Made by a program: the position numbers and the translations under genes. A DNA stretch of 64,000 nt. Source: Enterococcus lacertideformus (GTDB lineage: Bacteria; Bacillota; Bacilli; Lactobacillales; Enterococcaceae). The DNA is taken from the NCBI GenBank assembly GCA_015680865.1, contig JADAKE010000016.1, positions 248,001 through 312,000 on the forward strand, written 5' to 3'. Shown piece by piece: positions 40,992 to 53,258 of this stretch. Within the stretch, counting starts at the first letter, position 1. The number at the start of each line of letters is the position of its first letter. The notes beneath the pieces are model-generated. The model did no database searches and was not told the DNA's origin. It saw nothing but the letters and a program-made list of their open reading frames with translations.

Positions 40992-42366
40992 CTAACCTTT
41001 AGGCACGATTAAAGCCACAAGTTCAACATGGTGGGTTTGTGGAAATAAATCAACTGGTTGGATTTTCGTTACTTCATAACCTGCCTCAGCAAATAGTTTT
41101 GCATCTCTGGCAAAAGTTGCTGGGTTACAAGAAATATAGATAAGCTTGTTTGGCGACATGTCAATGGCAGAATCAATAAAATTGCTATCTAAACCTTTTC
41201 TTGGTGGATCGACAACTATTACAGATGGTTTGATCCCTTTATCTTGCCATTTTTTCATGACTGTTTCTGCTTTCCCTACTTCATAGTGAACGTTCTCAAT
41301 TTTATTATTTAATGCATTAAATTGTGCATCTTCAATTGCTTTTGGAATCAATTCCATACCATACACTTGTTTAACTTCATCAGCTAAAGATAAACCAATG
41401 GTTCCAATCCCAGAATAAGCATCAATCACTATATCTTCTTTCTTTAAATCTGCCAATGCAATAGCTGTTTGATATAATTTTTCGGTTTGTGCTGTATTCA
41501 CTTGATAAAATGATTTTGAAGAGATTCGGTAAGTCTTTCCCAATAATTGATCTTCAATATAACTTCTACCAAATAGTATTTTTTCTTTATCTCCTAAAAT
41601 AACATTAGTTTTATCCTCGTTGATGTTTTGTACAACAGAAACAACATCTGGTATTTCTTCATGAATAATAGCGGCAATTTCTTTTCCTTTGAAGAATTTT
41701 TCTTTTCGTGTCACTAAAACAACCATCATTTCATGTGAGTAATGCCCTCTTCGAATGATAATATGACGAATTTGACCTTCATTTTTAGCTTCGTTATAAC
41801 CACGGACTTGGAAACGTTGTAAAATTTCTCTTATACTTTTGATTGCTTCATCAATCGCTGGATCTTAAATATAATAATCCTCAATTTCAACAAGGTCATG
41901 GCTATTTTTTTTATAAAAACCTGTTGCTAAACGCCCATCAATCCGTCGTACGGGAATCTGAGCTTTATTCCGATAGCCAACTGGACGTTCCATGCCAATC
42001 GTAGGCAGAACTTCCACATTTGGTATTTTAGCAATTTTGTTCATTACATTTTCAACTTGCTTCTGTTTAAATTCAAGCTGTTTTTCATAATTTAAATGAG
42101 CTAATGGTGCAATTCCTGTACGAAGCAATCGGTTATCTTTTAATGGTTGGCGATCGGGTGATTCTCTTATCCATTCTTCCACTTTTCCATAGCCAAATTT
42201 ATTCCCTGCTTTTAATACAAGAACCTCTACTCGTTCACCCGGCAAGGCATTTTCAATAAATAGCGGGTAACCATCAATTTTAGCTACCCCCATCCCTTCA
42301 TAACTTAAATCAATAATATCTAACGTATATCGTTCATTTTTTTTTAACAAGCTGTTTTTTGTTCAT
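40992..42366 (-). pseudogene. rlmD: 23S rRNA (uracil-C5)-methyltransferase gene with frameshift and stop
   Basis: A RumA/RlmD-type SAM-dependent methyltransferase that makes m5U in 23S rRNA. It has an N-terminal TRAM domain (RYTLDIIDLSYEGMGVAKIDG), then VIDAYSGIGTIGLSLA (SAM motif), VIVVDPPRKGL and LIYISCNPATFARD (catalytic Cys). Two lesions are seen. The ATG at 42366 with AAGGAG reads MNKKQLVKKK-stop because the A tract has nine bases (eight would join NERYTLD). TAA at 41865-41867 interrupts DYYI-DPAIDEAIKSI, where relatives have Gln; the frame then stays open to 40992. A TTG could bypass the first lesion but not the second. It lies downstream of dgkB, separated by repeat units. Confidence 0.85.
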
Positions 42367-42384
42367 AAATAACTCCTTATTTAA

Positions 42385-42504
42385 GGTTGTGACAGAAGCG
42401 TTCAGCTCCGAGCAAATAAGAAATAATTTTCTAACATAGCTTTTCATATTTTGGAAAATCAGGACTTATTGCTAAGGAGTTGCTTCTGAAATACCGTTTG
42501 TTTA
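42385..42504 (+). repeat. Dispersed hairpin repeat, copy D1
   Basis: A clean full unit: GGTTGTGACAGAAGCGTT, arms CAGCTCCGAGCAAATAAG and CTTATTGCTAAGGAGTTG, inner arms AATTTTC/GAAAATC, core ACATAGCTTTTCATATTTT, right flank AATACCGTTTGTTTA. About 90 bp are nearly identical to copy B1, 31 kb away. Confidence 0.8.
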
Positions 42505-42621
42505 GGTTGTGAAAAGAGTTTTTTGACCTAAGCATTAGTTAAGAAAATTGAAAAAAGCTGCTCATATTTTACAATTTTTGAACTATTGCCGAAGTTCAAC
42601 ACTTTCAACACCGTCTGTTTA
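42505..42621 (+). repeat. Dispersed hairpin repeat, copy D2
   Basis: Tandem to D1: GGTTGTGAAAAGAG, core AAAAGCTGCTCATATTTT, right flank ACACCGTCTGTTTA. It is immediately followed by another unit start (GGTTGTGAAAACC at 42622-42634). Arm sequence differs from D1 while flanks and fold are kept. Confidence 0.75.
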
Positions 42622-42695
42622 GGTTGTGAAAACCTTATTTTCAATCTTGGTTTAGCTAATATCTATTCGAACCAATGATAAATTTTTATCATGCG

Positions 42696-42728
42696 AAAGG
42701 GTGGAACGATCATTTGTCCCACCCTTTT
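42696..42728 (-). terminator. Probable terminator of the gatCAB-dgkB operon
   Basis: AAAGGGTGG and CCACCCTTT form a GC-rich stem with a 14-nt loop, starting 3 bp after the dgkB stop. There is no good T-run on the minus strand, so termination may be weak. Confidence 0.5.
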
Positions 42729-42730
42729 AG

Positions 42731-43771
42731 TCATTTTTCTTTATCTGCAATCTTGCCATCACCATCAATATCTTCATCTGTCAAGCGTTCTACTTCTTTA
42801 ACAAATTCTTTACTTACTTCTTCTAATTCTTCTTCCGAACCAGTGATGGCTTCATCAGGAATTTGATCTGTATTTGCGTAGAATTCAATATGTTGATGTA
42901 AATTTTGGAAGTGCATCGGTGCGTTACCGCCGTATTCTCCGTCTAGGTTGATCATGACAGGACGATTGATATCGTCTTCCGTTTCTACATACAAACTACT
43001 GGTTTTCGTGTAGATAACACGAGAATCATACACATGTATACAACCATTTAACATCAATGCTGCAATATGCAAAATTTCAAAAATATTTGCCGTTTTTACA
43101 ATAATCAAAGAAAATTTTCCATCATCTAACTTTGCATCAGGAGCAATTTTTTCAAAGCCACCAACTGAATTGGTAAGCCCTAAAAAGAACATCGAAGCAT
43201 TCCCGATGTATTCTCCCTCGTCATATTTCAATCGCATTTTAATCGGTTTAACCCTTGGCAACATTTCGGCTCCTTTTGCTAAATAAGCTAAATAACCAAA
43301 AATACTTTTTAATTCAGAAGGAACTTCATAGGTTAACTCAGTTAAATAACCACCAGCGGCAATATTGATAAAGTAATTATCGTCTGTATGACCAATATCC
43401 ATCTTTACTGTTTGATTTTTTTTGATCACTTCAGCGGCTGCTTTGATATCATCACGAGGAATTTTTAATGCACGTGCGTAGTCATTTGTAGTACCAGCAG
43501 GGATAATCGCCATTTTTGGTCGTTTCTTCAGAGGTGCAATTCCGTTGACGACTTCATTGATTGTTCCGTCCCCTCCAGCTGCTACAACCAAATCAAATCC
43601 CATTTCTGCTACTCGCTTTGCTTCATCTCTGGCAGAATTCTGTTCTGGCGTTGTCGCATACGCACTTGCTTCATAGCCAGAATCCTCCAAAGCTTGGAGA
43701 ATATCCGCTAATTTTTTTTTCAATAACTCTTTGCCAGAAGTTGGGTTATATATAACACGAGCTTTTTTCAT
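42731..43771 (-). CDS. dgkB: Diacylglycerol kinase (DgkB type)
   Basis: A soluble lipid kinase that recycles diacylglycerol, released during lipoteichoic acid synthesis, into phosphatidic acid. The 346-residue protein has the DAGK catalytic domain: ARVIYNPTSGKELLKK, LVVAAGGDGTINEVVNGI (GGDGT nucleotide loop), AIIPAGTTNDYARAL and MDIGHTDDNYFINIAAGG. The C-terminus (about 300-346) is acidic and ends DEDIDGDGKIADKEK, which resembles an EF-hand-like acidic loop. It follows gatB by 9 bp, the conserved gatCAB-dgkB arrangement of Firmicutes. Confidence 0.9.
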   Translation of the reverse strand: MKKARVIYNPTSGKELLKKKLADILQALEDSGYEASAYATTPEQNSARDEAKRVAEMGFDLVVAAGGDGTINEVVNGIAPLKKRPKMAIIPAGTTNDYARALKIPRDDIKAAAEVIKKNQTVKMDIGHTDDNYFINIAAGGYLTELTYEVPSELKSIFGYLAYLAKGAEMLPRVKPIKMRLKYDEGEYIGNASMFFLGLTNSVGGFEKIAPDAKLDDGKFSLIIVKTANIFEILHIAALMLNGCIHVYDSRVIYTKTSSLYVETEDDINRPVMINLDGEYGGNAPMHFQNLHQHIEFYANTDQIPDEAITGSEEELEEVSKEFVKEVERLTDEDIDGDGKIADKEK

Positions 43772-43780
43772 GATTTACTC

Positions 43781-45211
43781 CTAGCGTTTTGCTAATTCGT
43801 CTTTAAGCAATTTATTGACGATCCCTGGGTTAGCCTGACCTTTAGTAACTTTCATGATTTGTCCCACTAAGAAACCAACCGCACGATCTTTCCCATTTTT
43901 AAAATCATCAACAGACTGTTGGTTATTATCTAAAATTTCATTGATTATTGGTAAAAGTTTACTTGGATCAGATACCTGTATCCAACCATTTTTTTCCACT
44001 ACTTCTTGTGCTTCACCGCCATTAATAATCAATTCCCGAAAGACTTTCTTCGCAATTTTAGAACTAATTGTACCATCTGCAATCAAGCGAATCATTCCTG
44101 CAAGATTTGTAGGGGTCAATTTAGTTTGAGCTAATTCTAATTTTTCACTATTCAAATAGGCTGAAACTTCACCCATCAACCAATTTGATGCTTGTTTCGC
44201 ATCAGCTCCGTTTGTTAGCGTTTCTTCAAAGAAATCAGACATTTCTTTTGTTAAAGTTAATACCATTGCATCATATTCTGGTAAACCTAATTCTTGAATG
44301 TAACGTTGACGACGTGAGGCAGGCATTTCAGGTAAACTTGCTTTTACTTTTTGGATCCACTCATCATCAATCACAAATTTTGGAATATCTGGCTCTGGGA
44401 AATAACGATAATCACTTGAGCCTTCTTTGACACGCATCAAAATTGTTTTATTCGTTGTTTCATCAAAGCGGCGTGTTTCTTGTTGGATTTCTCCTCCTGA
44501 AAGTAACACTTTTGCTTGTCGTTTTTCCTCAAAAGCAAGTCCTTTTTTTACGAAGGAAAGCGAGTTTAGATTTTTTAATTCTGCTTTCGTTCCAAATTCT
44601 TCCTGACCGTAAGGACGTAAAGAAATGTTGGCGTCACAACGCATCGAACCTTCTTCCATTTTTACATCGCTTACTTCAGTAAATTGAATAATTGAACGCA
44701 ATGCTTCTAAATAAGCATAAGCTTCTTCTGGAGAACGCATATCTGCTTCTGAAACGATCTCAATCAATGGCGTACCCTGACGGTTCAAGTCAACATATGA
44801 ATAGCCACCAATACCATGCATATTTTTACCCGCATCTTCTTCTAAATGGACACGTTCGATCCGAATTTTCTTTTTCTTGCCTTCTACTTCAATCTCAATC
44901 CAACCGTCATGACCGATTGGCTGATCAAATTGTGAAATTTGGTAAGCTTTTGGATTATCTGGATAGAAATAGTTTTTACGATCAAAGTGTGTATCTTTAG
45001 AAATCTCACAATTCAAAGCAAGTGCTGCTCGCATACCAAATTCTAAAGCCGCTTTGTTCATTACAGGTAAAACGCCTGGGTATCCCCAGTCGATCACATT
45101 TGTATTGCTATTTGGTTCAGCTCCAAAATGGGCAGGAGCTGGAGAGAAAATTTTTGAGTTTGTCTTTAACTCAACGTGGACTTCAAGCCCAATGACTGTT
45201 TCAAAATTCAT
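43781..45211 (-). CDS. gatB: Asp/Glu-tRNA(Asn/Gln) amidotransferase subunit B
   Basis: The kinase/tRNA-recognising subunit of GatCAB, which converts Glu-tRNA(Gln) (and Asp-tRNA(Asn)) to the amidated form. The 476-residue protein starts [26 protein letters not shown] and contains [34 protein letters not shown] and the C-terminal YqeY-like tail domain ([16 protein letters not shown]). The start overlaps the gatA stop by one base. The frame is complete, as expected for an essential gene. Confidence 0.96.
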   Translation of the reverse strand: MNFETVIGLEVHVELKTNSKIFSPAPAHFGAEPNSNTNVIDWGYPGVLPVMNKAALEFGMRAALALNCEISKDTHFDRKNYFYPDNPKAYQISQFDQPIGHDGWIEIEVEGKKKKIRIERVHLEEDAGKNMHGIGGYSYVDLNRQGTPLIEIVSEADMRSPEEAYAYLEALRSIIQFTEVSDVKMEEGSMRCDANISLRPYGQEEFGTKAELKNLNSLSFVKKGLAFEEKRQAKVLLSGGEIQQETRRFDETTNKTILMRVKEGSSDYRYFPEPDIPKFVIDDEWIQKVKASLPEMPASRRQRYIQELGLPEYDAMVLTLTKEMSDFFEETLTNGADAKQASNWLMGEVSAYLNSEKLELAQTKLTPTNLAGMIRLIADGTISSKIAKKVFRELIINGGEAQEVVEKNGWIQVSDPSKLLPIINEILDNNQQSVDDFKNGKDRAVGFLVGQIMKVTKGQANPGIVNKLLKDELAKR

Positions 45212-46680
45212 TAGTCTTTCCCTCCTAAAATCGCCGGTTTTTGATTGTTGAATTTTATCGTTTGTTCAAAAGCATAAGCTGCTTGGTACATTGTTTTCTC
45301 ATCGAAGTAGTTTCCGATGATTTGTAAACCAACGGGCATATTTTCAGATAAGCCGGCAGGAACAGACATCCCTGGTAAACCTGCTAAGTTAACAGGAATC
45401 GTTAAAATATCATTCATATACATAGTGATTGGATCATTGATGTTTTCTCCTATACCAAAAGCTATGGTTGGTGAAGAAGGTCCAATAATCAAATCATACT
45501 CTGCAAAAACTTTTTCAAAGTCTCGTTTGATCAGCGTTCTTACTTGTCCGGCTTTTTTGAAATAAGCGTCATAGTAGCCGGCACTCAATGAGAAAGTACC
45601 AAGCATGATTCGAAGTTTGACTTCTTCGCCAAATCCTTCTGTACGTGAATTTACGTAAACATCTTCTAAGTTTTTCACATTATCAGAACGATAGCCGTAA
45701 CGGATCCCATCAAAACGTTGTAAATTTGAGCTTGCTTCTGAAGAGGCAATAATATAATACACCGCTACACCATATTTTGAATGTGGCAAGCTTACTTCTT
45801 CAACCGTAGCACCTAATGAGCGGAATGTATCTGCTGCTTTTAATATCGCTTCTTTTACGCCAGAAGCAACACCTTCACCAAGGTATTCTTTTGGTAAAGC
45901 AATTTTCATTCCCTTGATTTCGCCTGTCAAACCTTCTGAAAAGTCAGGGACAGAAACACCTGATGAAGTACCGTCTTTTTCATCATAACCGCTAATTGCT
46001 GTTAAAGCTACTGCATTATCTTTAACCGTACGCGTCATTGGACCAATTTGATCAAGCGAAGAGGCAAAAGCAATTAAGCCAAAACGGGACACACGTCCAT
46101 AGGTAGGCTTCATTCCTACAATACCATTAAAAGCCGCTGGTTGACGGATACTTCCCCCTGTATCACTACCTAAAGAAACAGGAATTTGTCCAGCTGCAAC
46201 TGCTGCCGCAGAACCACCCGAAGAACCTCCAGGAACTCTTGAATGATCCCAAGCGTTTTTTGTTTTCTTAAAGTAAGACGTTTCTGTACTTCCACCCATC
46301 GCAAATTCATCCATATTCAATTTACCAACCGGAATCATATCCGCTTGATACACTTTATCCATTACGGTTGCATCATAGATTGGATCAAAATTATACAAAA
46401 TTTTTGAAGCAGCAGTTGTCAACAAGTCTTTTGTGACGATATTGTCTTTAATCCCTATCGGAATACCTGCCAAAACATTGCTTTCGTCAATGCCTTTTTC
46501 ATCTAAGGCTTTTGCTTGTGTCATTGCCTTTTCTTCATTCAATGTAATAAATGCTTCAATTTCTGGTTCCGTTTCTTTGATGCGGTCAAATGTTGCCCTT
46601 GTTAAATATTGAACAGTGATCTCTTTTGAGACTAACATTGCATGTAGCTCTTCTAGAGAAAGATCATATAATTTTGTCAT
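45211..46680 (-). CDS. gatA: Asp/Glu-tRNA(Asn/Gln) amidotransferase subunit A
   Basis: The glutaminase subunit, an amidase-signature enzyme that supplies ammonia to GatB. The 489-residue protein has [10 protein letters not shown] (catalytic Lys), the glycine/serine motif [14 protein letters not shown] with [16 protein letters not shown] (cis-Ser and nucleophile Ser), and the late [10 protein letters not shown] region. Its ATG overlaps the gatC stop. It is intact and of usual length. Confidence 0.96.
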   Translation of the reverse strand: MTKLYDLSLEELHAMLVSKEITVQYLTRATFDRIKETEPEIEAFITLNEEKAMTQAKALDEKGIDESNVLAGIPIGIKDNIVTKDLLTTAASKILYNFDPIYDATVMDKVYQADMIPVGKLNMDEFAMGGSTETSYFKKTKNAWDHSRVPGGSSGGSAAAVAAGQIPVSLGSDTGGSIRQPAAFNGIVGMKPTYGRVSRFGLIAFASSLDQIGPMTRTVKDNAVALTAISGYDEKDGTSSGVSVPDFSEGLTGEIKGMKIALPKEYLGEGVASGVKEAILKAADTFRSLGATVEEVSLPHSKYGVAVYYIIASSEASSNLQRFDGIRYGYRSDNVKNLEDVYVNSRTEGFGEEVKLRIMLGTFSLSAGYYDAYFKKAGQVRTLIKRDFEKVFAEYDLIIGPSSPTIAFGIGENINDPITMYMNDILTIPVNLAGLPGMSVPAGLSENMPVGLQIIGNYFDEKTMYQAAYAFEQTIKFNNQKPAILGGKD

Positions 46681-46985
46681 TATGCACCAGCCTCCCCATT
46701 ATCCATAATTGCCGGCACTTTGATAAAACCATCTTCTGTTTCTGGGACGTTTCTCAATAATTCATCGCGATTCCAACCGGCACTTGCTCGATCTTGACGC
46801 ATAACGTTTACAGTTTCAATCACATTTGATGTGAATGCGACACCTTCTGTATCTACTTCTTCCAACATTTCCACCATATCAATGATTTTTCCCAATTGAT
46901 CAGTAAAACTTGAAAGTTCTTCATCTGAAAACGCAAGTTTTGCTAATCTGGCAACGTGTTTTACTTGTTCTTCACTGATCGCCAT
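46680..46985 (-). CDS. gatC: Asp/Glu-tRNA(Asn/Gln) amidotransferase subunit C
   Basis: A 101-residue stabilising subunit that wraps around Gat[48 protein letters not shown] and the end [12 protein letters not shown] match the family. It is the first gene of gatCAB-dgkB; a GAAGGGGTA ribosome site precedes the ATG. About 100 bp separate it from ligA, with AT-rich sequence that could hold a promoter. Confidence 0.95.
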   Translation of the reverse strand: MAISEEQVKHVARLAKLAFSDEELSSFTDQLGKIIDMVEMLEEVDTEGVAFTSNVIETVNVMRQDRASAGWNRDELLRNVPETEDGFIKVPAIMDNGEAGA

Positions 46986-47088
46986 ACTACCCCTTCTTTC
47001 TAAACGAGTTAAAAACTTTGCTCTCTATTTTAACATAAGAGCTTCTTAACTGAAATTGTTTCTTGAAATTTGTATGAAAAAAATAAAC

Positions 47089-49128
<2,040 letters not shown>

Positions 49129-49145
49129 CTATCCCTCCATTAAGT

Positions 49146-51383
49146 TTAAACTTTTTCAATCGGTGCAAATGCTGCTAATAAACGTTTCACTCCTTGACTA
49201 GGGAATGCAACATCTAATTCTAGATCTTTAGCTACCCCATTCACTCGAACGACTGTACCAATCCCCCATTTTTTATGCTTCACCTTATCCCCGGCCTTCC
49301 AACTGCTATTTTCTCCACCAGTAGCTGTCTTAGAAGAAATCACTGTCGTTGTTGGTTGTTTGTAAGGTTGACTAGTTACTCGTGATGCAAAGGGACTCGT
49401 CTGTTTCGGTGTAGGTCGCATTCCCTGTACTTCCAATAATTCTTGATTGATTTCTTCCACAAATCGTGAAGGTCGGTTATATTGCGTACGTCCGTATAGT
49501 GTACGAGAAAAAGCATTTGTGAGATACAAAGATTCTTCTGCTCGGGTGATACCTACATATGCTAAGCGTCTTTCTTCTTCCAGTTCACTTTCTTCCATCA
49601 AAGCTCTTGAAAGAGGGAATACGCCTTCTTCCAAACCAATCAAAAACACAACGGGAAACTCTAGTCCCTTAGCAGCGTGCAACGTCATCAAGGTCACTTG
49701 CGTGGTTTCCTCTTCTAGATTATCAATATCAGAAACTAAAGCTAAATCATTTAAAAAGATGATCAATTTTTCTTCTGGAGCCTCTGCATTTTCTTCGTTT
49801 TGTTTTTCAAACTGTTTATCAAATTCTTGTGTAACGGTCAAAAATTCTTCTAAGTTTTCTAGTCTCGCTTGTGATTCTAAAGTATTTTGAATTTTCAAGT
49901 CTTCTAAATAACCACTACGTTCTAGCACTTCTTTTGTCAATTCGGTTACAGTCATATACGGAGCCATTTGAGTGACTTCACTGATCATTTCCCCAAATAA
50001 ACTTAATTGCTGGCTAGCTTTTCCGCCGATATTGGTCAAATCAACATTTTGCGCTGCTTCAAGTAAGGGCCATTGATGGGTCGTTGCAAAACTTCTTAGT
50101 TTCTCTATAGATCCTGGACCGATACCACGTTTTGGTGAATTAACAATCCGTTCAAAACTGATTGAGTCTTGCGGATTAGCAATCACATTTAAGTACGCTA
50201 AAATATCCTTGATTTCTTTTCGATCATAAAATTTATGCCCTCCAACCATTTTATAAGGAATGTTCGCTTTCAATAACGTTTCTTCCATCACACGAGACTG
50301 GGCATTCGTGCGATATAAAATAGCAAAGTCGCCATAATTTCTGTTGTGTTCTCGTATTTCTTCTTGCATACGATCAACGATGAAACGTGTTTCATCACGT
50401 TCATTATCTGCACGGTAATAAATAATTTTGTTTCCTTCACGATTCTCTGTCCAAAGTTTTTTAGGTTTACGGTTGCTATTATTTTCGATCACTTGATTTG
50501 CCGCATTTAAGATGTTTTTAGTGGAACGGTAGTTTTGTTCCAACAAAATGACCGTAGCATTTGGATAATCTTTTTCAAAATCCAAGATATTTTGCATATC
50601 TGCACCGCGCCAACCATAAATACTTTGATCGGCATCACCTACTACGCATAAGTTTTGAAAGCGTTGGGCTAACATATTGACCAAAGTATACTGTGCATGG
50701 TTCGTATCTTGATATTCATCAACGTGTATATAGTGGAATTTGTTTTGATAATAAGTCAAAGAATCTGGATGTTCTTCAAATAAACGAATCGTATTCATGA
50801 TCAAATCATCAAAATCCATGCACTGATTGTATTGTAATTCTTTTTGATAAGCAACATAACATTTTGCTGCAATCTCTTCGTAGTAACTGCCTTGTATTTT
50901 TGCAAAGTCTTCTGGCTTTTGCAAATTATTTTTTGCCTGTGAAATCGTTCCAAGTAAAGTTCTTGGATCATATTTTTTAGGATCAATATTCAATTCTTTT
51001 AAAATACGTTTCATTAAAGATAACTGCTCAGAAGAATCGATAATCGTAAAGTTACGATTATATCCAATAAAATCGACATCTCTTCTTAAAATGCGCACGC
51101 ACATCGAGTGAAAGGTAGAGACCCAAACATCTTCTCCTCCAAATTCCAAGATTGCATTTACCCGCTCTTTCATTTCTCTTGCTGCTTTATTAGTGAAAGT
51201 AATCGCTAAGATATTCCATGGATTCACATCTTTTTCTTCAATTAAATAGGCAATTCGATGAGTCAACACCCTTGTTTTGCCACTACCAGCACCAGCCATC
51301 AATAATAGTGGTCCCTCGGTGTGAAGAACTGCTTCTTTTTGTCGAGGATTCATCCCTGTCAACAATTCAATCTTGGATGACAT
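49146..51383 (-). CDS. pcrA: ATP-dependent DNA helicase PcrA
   Basis: A 745-residue UvrD/Rep-family 3'-5' helicase needed for replication past obstacles and for repair. Motif [18 protein letters not shown], motif [10 protein letters not shown], motif [19 protein letters not shown], motif IV region [16 protein letters not shown], motif [20 protein letters not shown] and [17 protein letters not shown]. The C-terminal Tudor-like tail ([18 protein letters not shown]) is present. No interruption in 2.2 kb. Confidence 0.97.
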   Translation of the reverse strand: MSSKIELLTGMNPRQKEAVLHTEGPLLLMAGAGSGKTRVLTHRIAYLIEEKDVNPWNILAITFTNKAAREMKERVNAILEFGGEDVWVSTFHSMCVRILRRDVDFIGYNRNFTIIDSSEQLSLMKRILKELNIDPKKYDPRTLLGTISQAKNNLQKPEDFAKIQGSYYEEIAAKCYVAYQKELQYNQCMDFDDLIMNTIRLFEEHPDSLTYYQNKFHYIHVDEYQDTNHAQYTLVNMLAQRFQNLCVVGDADQSIYGWRGADMQNILDFEKDYPNATVILLEQNYRSTKNILNAANQVIENNSNRKPKKLWTENREGNKIIYYRADNERDETRFIVDRMQEEIREHNRNYGDFAILYRTNAQSRVMEETLLKANIPYKMVGGHKFYDRKEIKDILAYLNVIANPQDSISFERIVNSPKRGIGPGSIEKLRSFATTHQWPLLEAAQNVDLTNIGGKASQQLSLFGEMISEVTQMAPYMTVTELTKEVLERSGYLEDLKIQNTLESQARLENLEEFLTVTQEFDKQFEKQNEENAEAPEEKLIIFLNDLALVSDIDNLEEETTQVTLMTLHAAKGLEFPVVFLIGLEEGVFPLSRALMEESELEEERRLAYVGITRAEESLYLTNAFSRTLYGRTQYNRPSRFVEEINQELLEVQGMRPTPKQTSPFASRVTSQPYKQPTTTVISSKTATGGENSSWKAGDKVKHKKWGIGTVVRVNGVAKDLELDVAFPSQGVKRLLAAFAPIEKV

Positions 51384-51608
51384 TTACAACATCCTTTCTT
51401 TTATCAATCCGTTTAATTATAGCATTTCCCTTGCTTTCATTAAAGAAAATATTCATCAATTGATAGAGATAGGCTTAAAAAAACATCAACAATGAAATGA
51501 AAAAACCTTTGTAACTTGATAGATCTGAAATGAAAAAAATTTTATTTTCTTTTCCTCTTGTAAAAATACCTGATTCACGCTAAATTAAATTGAAGCGGAG
51601 GATTAGAT

Positions 51609-53073
51609 ATGAAACAAAAAATGATTTTAAAGCATATAGACAAAACACAACTGTACTATATTTTAAAAGGTGTTTTGGTAGGACTGCTGACAGGTATCGT
51701 CGTTAGTCTATTTCGTTTAGCCATTGAACAATTGAGTGAGTTGACCCAAAAACTTTATCTTGCAAGTCAAAAACACTCAGTGTACTTTTACTCATTCTTT
51801 TAATTGGTTCCATCACTATCACTATCTTTGTAGGCCTTCTGATAAAAAGCGATCCTGATATTAATCAGTTGGTTCAGGTTTATTTTTAGGTCGTGAAGGT
51901 CCATCGATTCAATTGGGTGCTGTAGTAGGCGAAGGTACAAGTCAATTCTTACACAGTACTTCAGCTGAAAAAAAGATTCTCATTTCAAGTGGTGCTAGTG
52001 CTGGCTTAGCTGCTGCTTTCAATGCACCAATTGCTGGTTTATTATTTGTTTTGGAGGAAATCCATCATTCTTTCTCGCCTTTAGTTTGGTTGACTTCCTT
52101 TACATCTGCTATTACAGCTAATTTTGTCTCACTTTATTTTTTTGGATTAAAACCAGTTTTATCATTAGGAGATATCCCCTCTCTGCCATTAAGGTGTTAT
52201 GTTTTTTTGATTCTATTAGGCGCTATTCTAGGTGTATTAGGATTTATCTACCAAAAGGTCCTATTAAGTTTACCAATATTTTATCGTAAGTTGCCAATTC
52301 CAGCTCATTTTCATGGAATCGTCCCTTTTCTTTTGATTTTGCCAATCGGTTATTTTTGGCCTACACTATTAGGAGGCGGCAATCAAATAATTATTACTTC
52401 TGGACATACCTTTTACCCTCTAACAATTATTTTCGGCCTTTTCATCTTACTGTTTTTCTTTTCCATGGTATCCTATGGTTCAAGCTTGCCTGGCGGTATC
52501 TTTCTGCCAATCTTAACCTTGGGCGCTTTAATCGGGTGCTTTTTTGGTATGTCATTAGTTCATTTCACTGGGATGAATCCAATCTATGTAAAAGACTTCA
52601 TTGTGATTGCAATGGCTGGTTATTTTACTGCAATTGGAAAGGCTCCTTTGACAGCGATTATCTTAGTTACTGAAATGGTTGGTTCCTTGAATCATTTAAT
52701 GCCCTTAGGTTTGGCTTCATTGTTTGCTTATATCGTCAATGAGTTGTTGGGTGGAAACCCGATCTATGAATCTTTACTAGAACGCTTGATCCAACAACAA
52801 AAACAACCGATCCTAATTGGAAAAACTACTTTTGAATTCCCAATAACAGCTGATAGTTCCTTAGATGGACGAATGGTTCGAGACTTCAATTGGCCTAAAC
52901 ACATGCTTTTAGTTTCCATTATTAGGGGAAATAAAGAGATTTTGACTCATGGAGACACGATCATGAATGTTGGCGACATTCTCGTTATTTTAACCGATGA
53001 AAATCATCTTTCAAATGTACGTAAAGCCATCCGTAATCAGTCATCAATTTTAACAACAAAACAAGCTTTTTAA
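51609..53073 (+). pseudogene. CLC chloride channel/transporter gene with deletion and frameshift
   Basis: A CLC protein with a C-terminal TrkA-C-like domain. KGVLVGLLTGIVVSLFRLAIEQLS is helix B. After about 60 codons the frame breaks in an A tract near 51773-51777 (adding one A gives KTLSVLLLILLIGSITI). That frame ends near 51880, where SDPDIN jumps to GSGLFLGREGPSIQLGAVVGEG. In CLC proteins GSGIPQVE and about 30 further residues lie between these points. Both ends of the missing piece would encode GSG, so the deletion probably arose by recombination between GGTTCAGG repeats. The downstream part has GREGPS, the later membrane helices and a regulatory tail. The GSGIP selectivity segment is gone, so the gene is dead. 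GGAGGATTAGAT precedes the ATG. Confidence 0.85.
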
Positions 53074-53258
53074 ACATAAAAACGTATACTTATACTCATT
53101 ATCATTCAGTGATAGAAACAAGCTGTTTTCTTTCCAATGCTAAAAGACAACTAATTTGGATGAAATAAAGGCCATTTATTGACCTGTAGTGGTTAAAGAA
53201 CAAAGCTCTTTTTTCCATTGTTTTTACTACTAAAAAACCTTCTTAGAATAAAATAGTC

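Noticed and set aside
53180..53230. GTAGT...ACTAC inverted repeat downstream of fruA, possibly a repeat-family copy
   Set aside because: Only the outer five bases pair well and the flanks GGTTGTGA and ACCGTTT are missing.
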